Below, one piece after another: positions 10,010 through 20,980 of a DNA stretch of 64,000 nt. The stretch covers positions 1,843,548 to 1,907,547 of the forward strand of contig NZ_KV878783.1 in NCBI RefSeq assembly GCF_001890765.1. The letters are read 5' to 3'. Under the pieces are notes generated by a model. The model saw nothing but the letters and a program-made list of their open reading frames with translations. It did no database searches and was not told the DNA's origin. The position numbers and the translations under genes are program-made. Within the stretch, counting starts at the first letter, position 1; the number at the start of each line of letters is the position of its first letter. The DNA comes from Spirulina major PCC 6313. Lineage in GTDB: Bacteria; Cyanobacteriota; Cyanobacteriia; Cyanobacteriales; Spirulinaceae.

Positions 10010-10942
10010 TTACAACACCTGAGCGCGGAGCCAAGCCACGGGTAAATAAAGCAACTTACGACCTTTGGGAACAAAGGCCCGCTTGTTAAATACGTCGTAA
10101 TCGTTTTGCTCAATGACATTGAGAATGCCTTGGTAGAGCATCAACGCTGACCACACCGGCCACCGGGCATCGGGGTTTAAATCCCGAATGCCGTCTTCGG
10201 CACGACGATAGAATTCGCGGGCGCGGCGGATTTCAAACTTCATCAGCGATCGCCACCGCTCATCCACCACACTGTTAAACAAATCCTTTTCCGTGTAGTC
10301 AAAACGATGCAAATCCGCCAAGGGAAGATAGATCCGGCCCCGTCCAGTGTCCTCGCCCACATCCCGCAAAATATTCGTCAATTGGTTCGCAATCCCCAGA
10401 TCCACCGCCGCTTCCAGGGTTTCAGAATGGTTCGCCAACTGCCACGGACTCGCCGAGGGTGGTTCTGAAAACCCCAACACCGGACTGGTCATCAACCCCA
10501 CTGTCCCCGCCACGCGGTAACAGTAAAGCTTTAGCTCTTCAAAGGTGTCGTAGCGACTGCGGTAGAGATCCATCCGTTGACCTGCGATCATGTCGCGGAA
10601 GGGGTCAATGGGAATCGGAAAGCGTTCGAGGGTGTCCACCAGAGCCACATCCGCATCCTCTTGGGGATGGCCCGCAAAAACGGCTTCGAGGTGGTTTTCC
10701 CACGCATCCAAGGTTTCAGGGGTGGTGGTGTAGGCTTTAGGGCCATCGACGAGTTCATCCGTGCGGCGACACCATTCATAGATCGCCCAGATCGCTTGGC
10801 GCTTCTCTGGGGGCATCAACAACGTTCCCATATAGAACGTTTTGGAGTAGTGGGCGGTAATTTGCCGACAGTACTCATACGACTCTGCGGCAGAGACGAG
10901 GGTTTTCGGGGGGTGGTGGTGAGGTTTAGGCAGTTGCAGCAT
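10010..10942 (-). CDS. crtB: Phytoene synthase
   Basis: A 310-residue trans-isoprenyl diphosphate synthase that joins two geranylgeranyl diphosphates into 15-cis-phytoene, the first step of carotenoid synthesis. Both Asp-rich substrate-Mg motifs are seen: DELVD at 62-66 and NILRDVGED at 190-198. YSKTFYMGTLLMP (32-44) is typical of plant-type enzymes. The gene lies 88 bp downstream of the phytoene desaturase gene in the order usual in cyanobacteria and is probably co-transcribed with it. Confidence 0.97.
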   Translation of the reverse strand: MLQLPKPHHHPPKTLVSAAESYEYCRQITAHYSKTFYMGTLLMPPEKRQAIWAIYEWCRRTDELVDGPKAYTTTPETLDAWENHLEAVFAGHPQEDADVALVDTLERFPIPIDPFRDMIAGQRMDLYRSRYDTFEELKLYCYRVAGTVGLMTSPVLGFSEPPSASPWQLANHSETLEAAVDLGIANQLTNILRDVGEDTGRGRIYLPLADLHRFDYTEKDLFNSVVDERWRSLMKFEIRRAREFYRRAEDGIRDLNPDARWPVWSALMLYQGILNVIEQNDYDVFNKRAFVPKGRKLLYLPVAWLRAQVL

Positions 10943-11030
10943 TCAATCCGGGCTGAAACGCGATGGGAGGGCAAGAATAAGCCATTAGGTTAGCATTGTC
11001 CCATTGGACTGGTGTCTTGAGTAGCCTAAT

Positions 11031-12782
<1,752 letters not shown>

Positions 12783-13733
12783 ATGATTCGTGACGGTGGG
12801 AGATTTTGGGCACGGCGACGCAAGGTTGCGATCGCAATCCTAACGCTGGGGTGCTGGGGGGCGATCGCTGCCCTCGCCCTCAGTGGTCTGGGCAATCGTG
12901 GGCGATGGAGTCAGGCGGCGGAAATTCAGAACACCGCCACCGCCGATGGGGATAATCTGCCCAGCGTCATCACCTCCAACTCCACCACCTTCACCGCCGA
13001 ACCCGCTAAACTCGAACTGATTAAAACCGCCGATCGGGCTGCTGCTGAACCCGGTGATACTGCTGTGTATCGCTTGGTGTTGCGCAATACCGGCTCATCA
13101 ACGGCGGATCAAATTGTCTTAACCGATCAACTGCCCTTGGGGATTAATTTTCTCCCGGCATCGGTGCAAACGGTTCTCACCCGTGACGGTCAAAATCAAG
13201 CTGTTACCCCCACGATCACGACCAATCAGCGGGAAGTGACGATCCGTTATCCCGAACTCAAAGCAGGCGAAACCCTGACCATCATCTACGCGGCAGTATT
13301 AACCCCCGATTCAATCCGTGGGACGGGGCGCAATGTGGCCCAAGAAGCACGGAGTAATGTGGCGAGCTATGTGATGGCGATTCGACCGGGGATTTTGTCG
13401 GACTGTGGCACGTTGATCGGGCGGGTGTTTGAGGATCTCAATTTTGATGGGGAACAGCAGCCGGGAGAACCGGGAATTCCCAATGCGGTGATTTTTCTGG
13501 ACAACGGCAATCGGATTACGACTGATCCCGATGGTTTGTTTTCGATGGCGAATGTGTTGGCGGGCGATCGCATGGGAACCTTGGATGTAACCAGTGTTCC
13601 GGGCTATACGATCGCGCCGAATCGGTATTTTATTGAGCGTAATAGTTTAGCGCGGCTGGTGCGTCTTGAACCGGGTGGGTTGGCACGGATGAATTTTGGT
13701 GTGACACCTCTTGCAGAATCCGAAGGGTCATGA
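12783..13733 (+). CDS. DUF11 plus SdrD B-like domain envelope protein
   Basis: 316 residues from ATG 12783 (MIRDGGRFWARRRK); the frame is open back to TTG 12660, but this start gives a good N-terminal anchor (RRRKVAIAILTLGCWGAIAA). A DUF11 repeat domain follows at about 76-190 (KLELIKTADRAAAEPGDTAV). An SdrD B-like domain at about 206-300 begins GRVFEDLNFDGEQQPGEPGI. These are beta-sandwich surface domains. The stop overlaps the start of the giant barrel gene (ATGA), so the two proteins are made together and probably act together at the cell envelope. Function unknown. Confidence 0.8.
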   Translation: MIRDGGRFWARRRKVAIAILTLGCWGAIAALALSGLGNRGRWSQAAEIQNTATADGDNLPSVITSNSTTFTAEPAKLELIKTADRAAAEPGDTAVYRLVLRNTGSSTADQIVLTDQLPLGINFLPASVQTVLTRDGQNQAVTPTITTNQREVTIRYPELKAGETLTIIYAAVLTPDSIRGTGRNVAQEARSNVASYVMAIRPGILSDCGTLIGRVFEDLNFDGEQQPGEPGIPNAVIFLDNGNRITTDPDGLFSMANVLAGDRMGTLDVTSVPGYTIAPNRYFIERNSLARLVRLEPGGLARMNFGVTPLAESEGS

Positions 13734-16700
13734 AGTCAACAAATCCGTCGATTAATCTCTCGCTCTTTTGCCTTACTTACACGCTGCCCGTGGTGATTCT
13801 GGGGGGTGCGATCGCACCGGCTCAGGCTCAAGACCATCCGCCTGCTGTGGAAAAATCTGCCGAGAAAACAATTTCCACGCCGCCCCCGCCCGCCCCGAAA
13901 CCTCTTGCAGCACCACCTCCGCCTGCACCCGTTGCGGCCACTCCACCGCCGCCGCCGCCACCACCGGCCCCGAAACCCGTTGTGGCCACTCCACCGCCGC
14001 CGCCGCCACCCCCTGCCCCGAAACCCGTTGCGGCCACTCCACCGCCGCTACCCCCACCCCCGCCGCCACCCGTTGACCCGGTTGAAGCAACGCCCCCGCC
14101 CCCGCCTCAAGCGATCGCACCCACACCAGCGGCAAGCGTGATAAATCCGCCGCCCGTATCCATAGAAACGGCGGCAGAAGAAAGTACATCGGAGCGCGAT
14201 CGCGCATCCGAAGCGATCGCCGCACCGACCCCAAGCCATGGGACTGCGACGGAGTCAACGGCACACCAGGCCCCTGATCCTCCGCCGATCACCCCTTCCT
14301 TCAACGCGGCTGCGACCGATCCGGAACCGGTGGCATCTTCTGCCCCTGATCCGGCAACGCTGCGCCCTGCCGCTGAATTAAACACGGCCCCGACGGTTGC
14401 GCCATGGGATGAAAGCCCCAGTGCTGCCGCGCTCCAATCCTCCACCCCTCAGCCTCCGGTTCCGGCCTGGATGGAGGTGAGTTTTTGGGGCGATCGCCTC
14501 ATGGCAATGCCTGCTGATCTGAGTCCTAGCGAACGGCGAGAACTTGAAGCCTTGCGGGCTGAACTGGGGCCCTTGCTCAACGCTCCCGTTGCGTCAGAAG
14601 TTGCCCCAGCGTCAGAGTCAATTGCTCCGAGTGCCACGGCTTCGCGATCGCGTCTAGAGCACTCCCCGATCGCAACACAGCCAGAGCCAACGCCGGAAAT
14701 GACCCCAGACTTTGAACTGATCCCCTTACAGTTTCCTTGGGCTAGGGCAAAGACCCCAGCGATTCCAGCCGCGACCCTCATGGAAGAATCCGCCCAGGAG
14801 TTAAATTCTGAAGCAGGAGAACAACCGATTGATGCGGGAGTGAGTGCGATCGCATCCGGCTTAATCGCTGCGGAAGCCTTCAGTTTCTGGCCCGCCAAAA
14901 CCAAGACCAAGGAAATCACCCCCAATCCGGCAGAGGTAGATCGCGAATTTGAAATCACGATCCCCAGCCCTGATCCCGACGCGATCGACCCAAGCCCCCT
15001 AGATGGCCTTGATGCCGGTGATCCGATCCCGGTCAAGCCGTCACCGCTGAATCCTGACGCGAATGCCGATGGAGTGGGGGATCTGTTCCAGGGGTTGCAA
15101 TTGGCCATTGTTGCCGTGGGCAATCCAATCATTCCCGCCGATGGTCGCTCAACCCTGCCCCTCGAAGGGACGATCACCACGGCCACAGGGGAACGCTTCA
15201 CCGAGTCGCTCACGGTGACCCTGACGACGAGTGCGGGGGAATTTTTGGGCGGTGATTTTGATGAGGATGCGCCGGGGTTTCAAGTGGAAGCCGTGGACGG
15301 CAATTTTAAGGCGTTGCTGCGTTCGACCTTGGAAACGCAACGGGTGCAAATCCGGGCGGCCGTGTTGGATCTCGTCGAGCAGTTGGGCGGCGAAACGGAG
15401 CGAGATCGCACCTCGGCCGAATTACCGCTCGTGCCTGACTCAGAGTCCCCAGTCCTCGAAGCCTATACCCAAGCCCAATTCACCACGAATCTACGGCCCT
15501 CGTTGGTGTCGGGGGTGGTGAGTTTTCGCGTTGGGCCAAGGGCGACGAATTTTTGGGGCAGTCGGCGGGACTTCCTCCACCCGGATTATCTGGACGATGT
15601 GACGGTGGATGTGGATGCGTCGGTGTTTGCGATCGGGCGCAGTGGGGATTGGTTGTTTACCGGCGCGATGAATAGCGATCGCCCCCTCAACGAAACCTGT
15701 GACGGCATTTCCCGCCTCTTTCGTGGGCCGCAACATTGCGAGCAAGATTACCCCGTCTATGGCGACAGTTCCACCGTGGACTACCTTACCCCCTCGATGG
15801 ATAACTATTACCTCCGGTTAGAACGCACCCCCGACACCCCCGGCGCAGAACCGGATTACCTGATGTGGGGCGATTATCACACCACCGAATTCGCCCGCAG
15901 TTCCCAAACTTTCACCGCCAACACCCGTCAACTCAACGGGTTCAAAGGCAATTACAACTTTGGGAACGTGCAAATTTCCGGCTTTTACAGCGGCAATGTC
16001 AACGGGTTTCAGCGGGACACGATCGCCCCCGACGGCACTAGCGGCTACTATTTCCTCTCCCACCGCCTCGTCATCCCCGGCAGTGAAAATATCTTTATTG
16101 AACAGGCTTCCCTCGAACAACCGGGCTTAGTACAAGAACGCCAAGCCATGCAGCGGGGCCCGGATTATGAAATCGACTACGATCGCGGCACGATCCTCTT
16201 TCGTCGTCCCATCGAACGCCTCAATAGTGACCTGTTTGGCGATGATCTATTGCAGCAAATCGTTGTTACCTACCAATACGAGGGCACAGAAGACGAAAAC
16301 ACGAATATTTTTGCTGGTCGTGCCCAGTACAATTTTTCCCGCGACTACAATCGCCCCAGTTGGCTAGCAACGAGCTATTGGCAAGAGGATATGGGCGATC
16401 GCGAATTTGAACTCTACGGTGCGGATCTCAATCTTCCCCTCGGCAAAGATGGCAGCCTGATCGCGGAATACGCCTACAGCGATATCACCGTCGGCACCAG
16501 CCAAGTCACCGGAGCCGCCTACCGTCTCAAACTGACGAAAAAAATTAACGACCCCCTGACGATTAACGCCCATTATCATTCCGTGGAGCGCGGTTTTGCC
16601 AACGAAGCCACCACCTCGTTTCAACCGGGCCAAACCCGCTACGGGTTGAGCTTGAATGCGCGTTTAGATGAGACCACGGGCGCGACGGTGAGCTACGACT

Positions 16701-18163
16701 ACGAAGCCAACTTTGGCACATCCTTGGCGATCGCAGACAACCTCGACCTCTTCGACAGCAACACCGTCACCACCGTTCAACCCATCGGTAACACCCCCCT
16801 CGACAACGAAACCCGCACCTTCCGCGTCGGCCTCAGCAAAAAAATCGGCACGGTCAACACCTCCTACGAACTCGTCAACCGTAACCGCACCGACAGCCTC
16901 AACCCCGACCTCAACAGCAACGCCTCCCAATTTATCGCCAACCTCCTCGCCCCCCTCACCAACACCCTCACCTTCCGCGCCAAGCATGAACTGGCCATGG
17001 GAACCGCCGACCCCATCTACCCCAACCGCACCACCGTCGGCCTCAATTGGGCCGTTGCACCGGGGATTGATCTGCGCCTGGCCCATCAGTTTATGAATGG
17101 TGGGCTGTTTGGTGATAACTCGATTACGCGGATCGATACGGTGGCCACACGCAAGCTGTGGGGCAACACCGACATCACGAGCCGCTATTCCGTCATCGGT
17201 GGGATTAATGGCTGGATGGGGCAAGGGGCGGTGGGGCTGCGCCATCAATGGGTGATTGAGCCGGGGTTGCGTCTGAATTTGGGCTACGAACGGGTGTTAA
17301 ATGATTTATTTGGAACTACCGCAGCGGGGCGACGCACCGCGCAGGCTGTGGCGATGGGCCAAACGGCGGCTTCCCTGGGATTTTTTGGGGGAGAATCCTA
17401 CAACGCGGCCCTGGAATATACGGCGAATGCGAATTTTCGGGCCTCGGCGCGGGTGGAGCGGCGGGTCAGTTCCGCCGGGGAAAATCTGGTGCTGGGGGCG
17501 GCGGCGACGGGGAAAATTACCCCAGCCTTAACGACGCTGTTCCGGTTTGAACAGGCCAGTGCCGCGAACGGGTTGCTCGAAGCGTTGCCGGATACGGTGA
17601 GTTTGAAATTGGGCTTGGCCTATCGACCGCCGGAGAGCGATCGCTTTAATGCCCTCTTTAGTTATGAATATCGTCGCAATCCGTCGAGCATCCCGGAAAC
17701 CCTGCTGTTTGGCACAGGAACCCAAAGCCGCGATCATACCCTCGCCATGGAAGCGATCTACGCTCCGGATTGGCGGTGGGAATTTTACGGTAAATATGCC
17801 CTCCGCCACAGTCAGACGGATCTCGCCCAAAATTTCAGCAACAGCAGCGCGATTCATTTGGGGCAGATGCGGGTGACGCGCCGCCTGGGGTATCACTATG
17901 ATGCGGTGCTAGAGGGGCGGGTGATTGGTCAACCGGATGCGGGCTATACGGAATTGGGCGCGGCGGTGGAGCTGGGCTATTATCTCTCGCCGGATTTGCG
18001 GTTTGGGATTGGCTATAGTTTTGGGTCGGTGCGCGATCGCGACTTCAGCGGCTACCGTTCCGATGGGGGGCTTTATTTCGGGGTCACAATGAAGGTGAAC
18101 GAACTCCTGCGGGGCTTCGGTCGTCAACGCCCAGTGGCTCGCCCCCCAGAGGAATCATCCTAA
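13730..18163 (+). CDS. Giant proline-rich exported protein with C-terminal beta-barrel
   Basis: A 1477-residue protein. The signal peptide ends at AQAQ near residue 34. Residues about 45-125 are almost only Pro, Ala, Lys and Thr, and 125-400 are Ala/Pro/Ser-rich and probably disordered. An invasin/Big-like sandwich lies at about 450-560 (VAVGNPIIPADGRSTLPLEG). From about 580 to the end there are alternating aromatic amphipathic strands typical of an outer-membrane barrel, with RGPDYEIDYDRGTILFRRPI near 810. The Pro-rich part may span the periplasm or peptidoglycan. Translation is coupled to the DUF11 gene. The cargo or role is unknown; TonB-dependent transport is not supported, as I see no plug domain. 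Confidence 0.75.
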   Translation: MKSTNPSINLSLFCLTYTLPVVILGGAIAPAQAQDHPPAVEKSAEKTISTPPPPAPKPLAAPPPPAPVAATPPPPPPPPAPKPVVATPPPPPPPPAPKPVAATPPPLPPPPPPPVDPVEATPPPPPQAIAPTPAASVINPPPVSIETAAEESTSERDRASEAIAAPTPSHGTATESTAHQAPDPPPITPSFNAAATDPEPVASSAPDPATLRPAAELNTAPTVAPWDESPSAAALQSSTPQPPVPAWMEVSFWGDRLMAMPADLSPSERRELEALRAELGPLLNAPVASEVAPASESIAPSATASRSRLEHSPIATQPEPTPEMTPDFELIPLQFPWARAKTPAIPAATLMEESAQELNSEAGEQPIDAGVSAIASGLIAAEAFSFWPAKTKTKEITPNPAEVDREFEITIPSPDPDAIDPSPLDGLDAGDPIPVKPSPLNPDANADGVGDLFQGLQLAIVAVGNPIIPADGRSTLPLEGTITTATGERFTESLTVTLTTSAGEFLGGDFDEDAPGFQVEAVDGNFKALLRSTLETQRVQIRAAVLDLVEQLGGETERDRTSAELPLVPDSESPVLEAYTQAQFTTNLRPSLVSGVVSFRVGPRATNFWGSRRDFLHPDYLDDVTVDVDASVFAIGRSGDWLFTGAMNSDRPLNETCDGISRLFRGPQHCEQDYPVYGDSSTVDYLTPSMDNYYLRLERTPDTPGAEPDYLMWGDYHTTEFARSSQTFTANTRQLNGFKGNYNFGNVQISGFYSGNVNGFQRDTIAPDGTSGYYFLSHRLVIPGSENIFIEQASLEQPGLVQERQAMQRGPDYEIDYDRGTILFRRPIERLNSDLFGDDLLQQIVVTYQYEGTEDENTNIFAGRAQYNFSRDYNRPSWLATSYWQEDMGDREFELYGADLNLPLGKDGSLIAEYAYSDITVGTSQVTGAAYRLKLTKKINDPLTINAHYHSVERGFANEATTSFQPGQTRYGLSLNARLDETTGATVSYDYEANFGTSLAIADNLDLFDSNTVTTVQPIGNTPLDNETRTFRVGLSKKIGTVNTSYELVNRNRTDSLNPDLNSNASQFIANLLAPLTNTLTFRAKHELAMGTADPIYPNRTTVGLNWAVAPGIDLRLAHQFMNGGLFGDNSITRIDTVATRKLWGNTDITSRYSVIGGINGWMGQGAVGLRHQWVIEPGLRLNLGYERVLNDLFGTTAAGRRTAQAVAMGQTAASLGFFGGESYNAALEYTANANFRASARVERRVSSAGENLVLGAAATGKITPALTTLFRFEQASAANGLLEALPDTVSLKLGLAYRPPESDRFNALFSYEYRRNPSSIPETLLFGTGTQSRDHTLAMEAIYAPDWRWEFYGKYALRHSQTDLAQNFSNSSAIHLGQMRVTRRLGYHYDAVLEGRVIGQPDAGYTELGAAVELGYYLSPDLRFGIGYSFGSVRDRDFSGYRSDGGLYFGVTMKVNELLRGFGRQRPVARPPEESS
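13925..14085 (+). repeat. Coding tandem repeat, proline-rich
   Basis: About three units of some 54-57 nt, each with GCCACTCCACCGCCGCC followed by CCCCGAAACCCGTTG, encode ATPPPPPPPPAPKPV. Such CCGCC tracts are prone to slippage and length change. Confidence 0.8.
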
Positions 18164-18189
18164 TACACCAATCGACCCGCCGCAGTGCT

Positions 18190-18224
18190 TTCCCCGCTAG
18201 TCGCGGGGGGGGTTACTTTTTTTG
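18190..18224 (+). terminator. Rho-independent terminator
   Basis: CCCCGC pairs with GCGGGG around a five-base loop, followed after GGGTTAC by seven T. It follows the giant barrel gene and overlaps the end of the convergent response regulator gene. Confidence 0.65.
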
Positions 18225-18608
18225 GGAGGCATGGATAAAGTTATTCACTGTCGTCCGCAGATTGTCGCCGTTAAAGGGTTTCGTTAAATACTCCGTGGCT
18301 CCGGCGAGGCGGCCTTGGACTTTATCAAAAGCACCGTCACGGGCCGTCAGCATGATGATGGGGAGGGACTTGAATTGGGGCAAACTCCGCACCGTGCGGC
18401 AGAGTTCTAGTCCGTCAACCCCTGGCATGGTGACATCTAGGAGCAGGAGGTCAATGTGCTGATGATAAATTGAAGACAGCGCATCTACAGCATTATCAGC
18501 CAACAAAACGTTATAGTCCGCTTCGAGAGCTTGGTGGATCATTTTGCGCATGATCGGGCTGTCGTCAACGGCTAGAATTGTGGGGGCATGGAGGGATGGT
18601 GCAGACAT
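18213..18608 (-). CDS. Single-domain response regulator (CheY-like)
   Basis: 131 residues from ATG 18608 (MSAPSLHAPT); an upstream in-frame Met at 18632 is less likely. It is a lone receiver domain with the D-D pair in ILAVDDSPIMRKMI, the phospho-acceptor Asp in DLLLLDVTMPGVDG, the conserved Thr in IIMLTARD and Lys in YLTKPFNGDN. There is no output domain, so it works by protein-protein contact. Its kinase is not in the window. Confidence 0.92.
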   Translation of the reverse strand: MSAPSLHAPTILAVDDSPIMRKMIHQALEADYNVLLADNAVDALSSIYHQHIDLLLLDVTMPGVDGLELCRTVRSLPQFKSLPIIMLTARDGAFDKVQGRLAGATEYLTKPFNGDNLRTTVNNFIHASQKK

Positions 18609-18632
18609 AAAAAAGGTTTCTCCGCCTTGCAA

Positions 18633-19012
18633 ATGAGTCTCAAGGGATTAGGCTTGAGGGCAGGAACATCATTAGAACAGCTTGCACGATCGCAGTGCTG
18701 AATCTAGGCTCCACTTCTATTGTTTCCGACAGTTGCAGATGTTGACAAACTTTAGGGGTACTTCAGAACAATACTTTAACTCTGACTCCCGCATTATAAA
18801 CCCATGTAACAAATTCACGAAAATAGTGCGGGAGTCTGAAAGCCCCGTCAATTGATTGCGGGGATGAAAGACGACGTAATGAGTGGGCGGATTGCTTACT
18901 GCGTCATCCAATCTAACGATTTGGTCGCCTCGGAAGACTTGAAGGTGAACGGGTTAGTCTGCGATCGGCATCGGGTTGAGTCGGAAGAAATCGAGGGCGA
19001 GGGGGCGATCGC
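18633..19012. other. Intergenic region with an inverted-repeat element
   Basis: 380 bp between the response regulator and the DUF4330 gene. The open frame of 64 codons at 18717-18911 is written across the inverted repeat at 18784-18836 and is not a gene. Confidence 0.5.
18784..18836. repeat. Hairpin repeat element, copy 2
   Basis: GACTCCCGCATTAT and ATAGTGCGGGAGTC form a 14-bp inverted repeat with one G-T mismatch, 25 bp apart. The right arm with its flank (18817-18842) is identical to 9464-9489. It looks like a small non-autonomous element. Confidence 0.7.
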
Positions 19013-19537
19013 TTAATTCTCTGCAACATTACGGACTTCAATAATGCTGCCTTTGAAGTTGTAGGTTGTGCCATCGAGTTCAATGGGAGTCCCGATCTTA
19101 ATTTGACTTTGGTTGACCACGGGTACACCAGCGGTGATTTGGGCATCCGCTTGGAGCGTGATCAGAAAATCGGTGCTGAAGCTTTCGACGGTGCGGGGTT
19201 CGGGCATGGATTTGACGCTGCCATCCGGTTGAGGGACAAGGACTTGGCGTTCGAGGAGTTCGACCCCTTCAATCGCGATCGCATCACTGGGTTGATTGCG
19301 GACAACAATACTCGTGCTGGGATTCTCGGCTAACTGTTCCATCAAGGCTTGGGGGTTGCGAATACTTAAGCCCCGCACTAAGACATCAAACTCAATGGTT
19401 TCGGTATTGATTTGGGCCATTGACCCGGTGGTTCCAGGGAAAAAGAAAATGCCGATGACCACCAGCACCATAATCAAGGCTGCGCCCAGATCTAAGATAC
19501 TGAGTTTGCCAAATAAGCGTCCTTTGGAATCCAACAT
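19013..19537 (-). CDS. DUF4330 domain protein, membrane-anchored
   Basis: 174 residues. The N-terminus MLDSKGRLFGKLSILDLGAA followed by a membrane helix (ALIMVLVVIGIFFFPG) is the signature of the cyanobacterial DUF4330 family. The rest is a beta-rich extracytoplasmic domain with paired V-V-x-Q and IKIGTPIELDG motifs. The role is unknown. It is a monocistronic gene. Confidence 0.85.
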   Translation of the reverse strand: MLDSKGRLFGKLSILDLGAALIMVLVVIGIFFFPGTTGSMAQINTETIEFDVLVRGLSIRNPQALMEQLAENPSTSIVVRNQPSDAIAIEGVELLERQVLVPQPDGSVKSMPEPRTVESFSTDFLITLQADAQITAGVPVVNQSQIKIGTPIELDGTTYNFKGSIIEVRNVAEN

Positions 19538-19799
19538 TGCCGTTACCTACTCTTGAACATGAGGAATGTTTACTGCGATTTGATTGTACTGGTTTAGGGT
19601 AATCGTGAGCCAATGGCGACAGCAAAGAACGGTGTATGCTCTTGAGGGAGTGATGGGTGAATGACACCGTTCAAATGGCTCAAATGGCTGAGGCCGGAAG
19701 GTCAAGCTTGCCGAGAGTGGATCGCGCCACGGTCTAGCGGCTATCGTTTGATAGGGATGCAAGGCGAATCATTGCTTGAAGGATGTGAGTACAAAGATT

Positions 19800-20975
19800 A
19801 TGGTAAGTCGTCGATCATTTCTATGGGGGAGTGGGGCTGTGGCGTTGGCTCCGTTGTTGGGTGGGTGTCAGGCTAGGCCGGGAGCGTTGCAGGTTCGGGC
19901 GTTGAATCAGTCGATTCCACCGCAGGTGATCCGTGAGTTTCGCCAAGCGATCGCCCAAGACGCGATCGCCCTGCAACCGGAGGCGACTCTCGCCGATCTG
20001 CTGGCCCTATTGCAACGGTGGCAGACTGAAACAGAACCCGTGTCCGATCGCTGGGATTGGTTGCCCTTTGTGAATCGCGGCACACCCGCGATCGCTGAAC
20101 TCGTCACCCTCGGCGATGCTTGGCTGGCGACGGCAATCCGGGCGGGCTTAATCCAACCCTTGGATCTGACCACTGTGCCCAGTTGGGCCCAATTACCCCC
20201 CCGCTGGCAGGGGTTGGTACGGCGCGATCGCGAGGGCTTCGTCAGTCAAGATTCCGCCGCGCCGCTCTGGGGTGCGCCCTATCGCTGGGGCACGACGATG
20301 ATCGTCTATCACCACGATGTTTTTAAACACCAGGGCCTCGCCCCCCCGACGGATTGGGCAGATCTGTGGCGACCGGAATTGCGCGATCGCATCTCCGCCA
20401 TCGACCAACCCCGCGAAATCATCGGCCTCACCCTCAAAAAACTCGGAGCCTCCTACAACACCTGGAACCTGACCCCCCTCCTCCCCAGCCTCGCAGCCGA
20501 ACTCAACAGCCTCGCCCCCCAAATCCGCTACTACAGCAACAATAAATATCTCCATCCCCTCGCCATCAAAGAAACCTGGCTCGCCGTCGGCTGGTCTACG
20601 GACATCATCCCCGCCCTCACCAACTACCCCCAACTCCGCGCCATCATTCCCACCTCCGGCACCGCCCTCTGGAGCGACCTCTGGGTGCAACCCGCCACCG
20701 CTACCCCCACCGCCCTCTCTCAACGGTGGCTTGACTTCTGTTGGCAGATGCGATCGGCCCAAAACATCTCCCTCTTCACCGACGGACTCTCCCCCATCCT
20801 CTCCACCCTCCCCCTCGACCAATGGCCCAAAGACCTCCAAAACGCCAGTCCCTTCATCCCCAATGCCGAGCTTTTCAACCGGAGCGAATTCCTCCAACCT
20901 CTCCCGATTTCCACACAGTTGCAATATGATACATTGTGGCGAAAGCTGCGTTCCCCCAGCCCATCTAGCACCTGA
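19800..20975 (+). CDS. Tat-exported lipoprotein, PotD-like extracellular solute-binding protein
   Basis: 391 residues from ATG 19800. An earlier TTG at 19776 would add eight residues before the twin-arginine signal SRRSFLWGSGAVALAP, which ends in a lipobox (LLGGC). The body is a type 2 periplasmic binding fold with APLWGAPYRWGTTMIVYHHD and PTDWADLWRPELRDRISAID, resembling spermidine/putrescine-binding PotD proteins. The ligand is not established. No permease or ATPase gene is adjacent, so its transporter must be elsewhere. Confidence 0.85.
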   Translation: MVSRRSFLWGSGAVALAPLLGGCQARPGALQVRALNQSIPPQVIREFRQAIAQDAIALQPEATLADLLALLQRWQTETEPVSDRWDWLPFVNRGTPAIAELVTLGDAWLATAIRAGLIQPLDLTTVPSWAQLPPRWQGLVRRDREGFVSQDSAAPLWGAPYRWGTTMIVYHHDVFKHQGLAPPTDWADLWRPELRDRISAIDQPREIIGLTLKKLGASYNTWNLTPLLPSLAAELNSLAPQIRYYSNNKYLHPLAIKETWLAVGWSTDIIPALTNYPQLRAIIPTSGTALWSDLWVQPATATPTALSQRWLDFCWQMRSAQNISLFTDGLSPILSTLPLDQWPKDLQNASPFIPNAELFNRSEFLQPLPISTQLQYDTLWRKLRSPSPSST

Positions 20976-20980
20976 AACCC

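Noticed and set aside
13773-14264. Antisense ORFs over the proline-rich region
   Set aside because: CCGCC-rich DNA leaves every frame open; only the plus-strand frame has a signal peptide and coupled start.
18717-18911. 64-codon ORF between the response regulator and DUF4330 genes
   Set aside because: It is generated by the inverted-repeat element at 18784-18836 and has no ribosome site.
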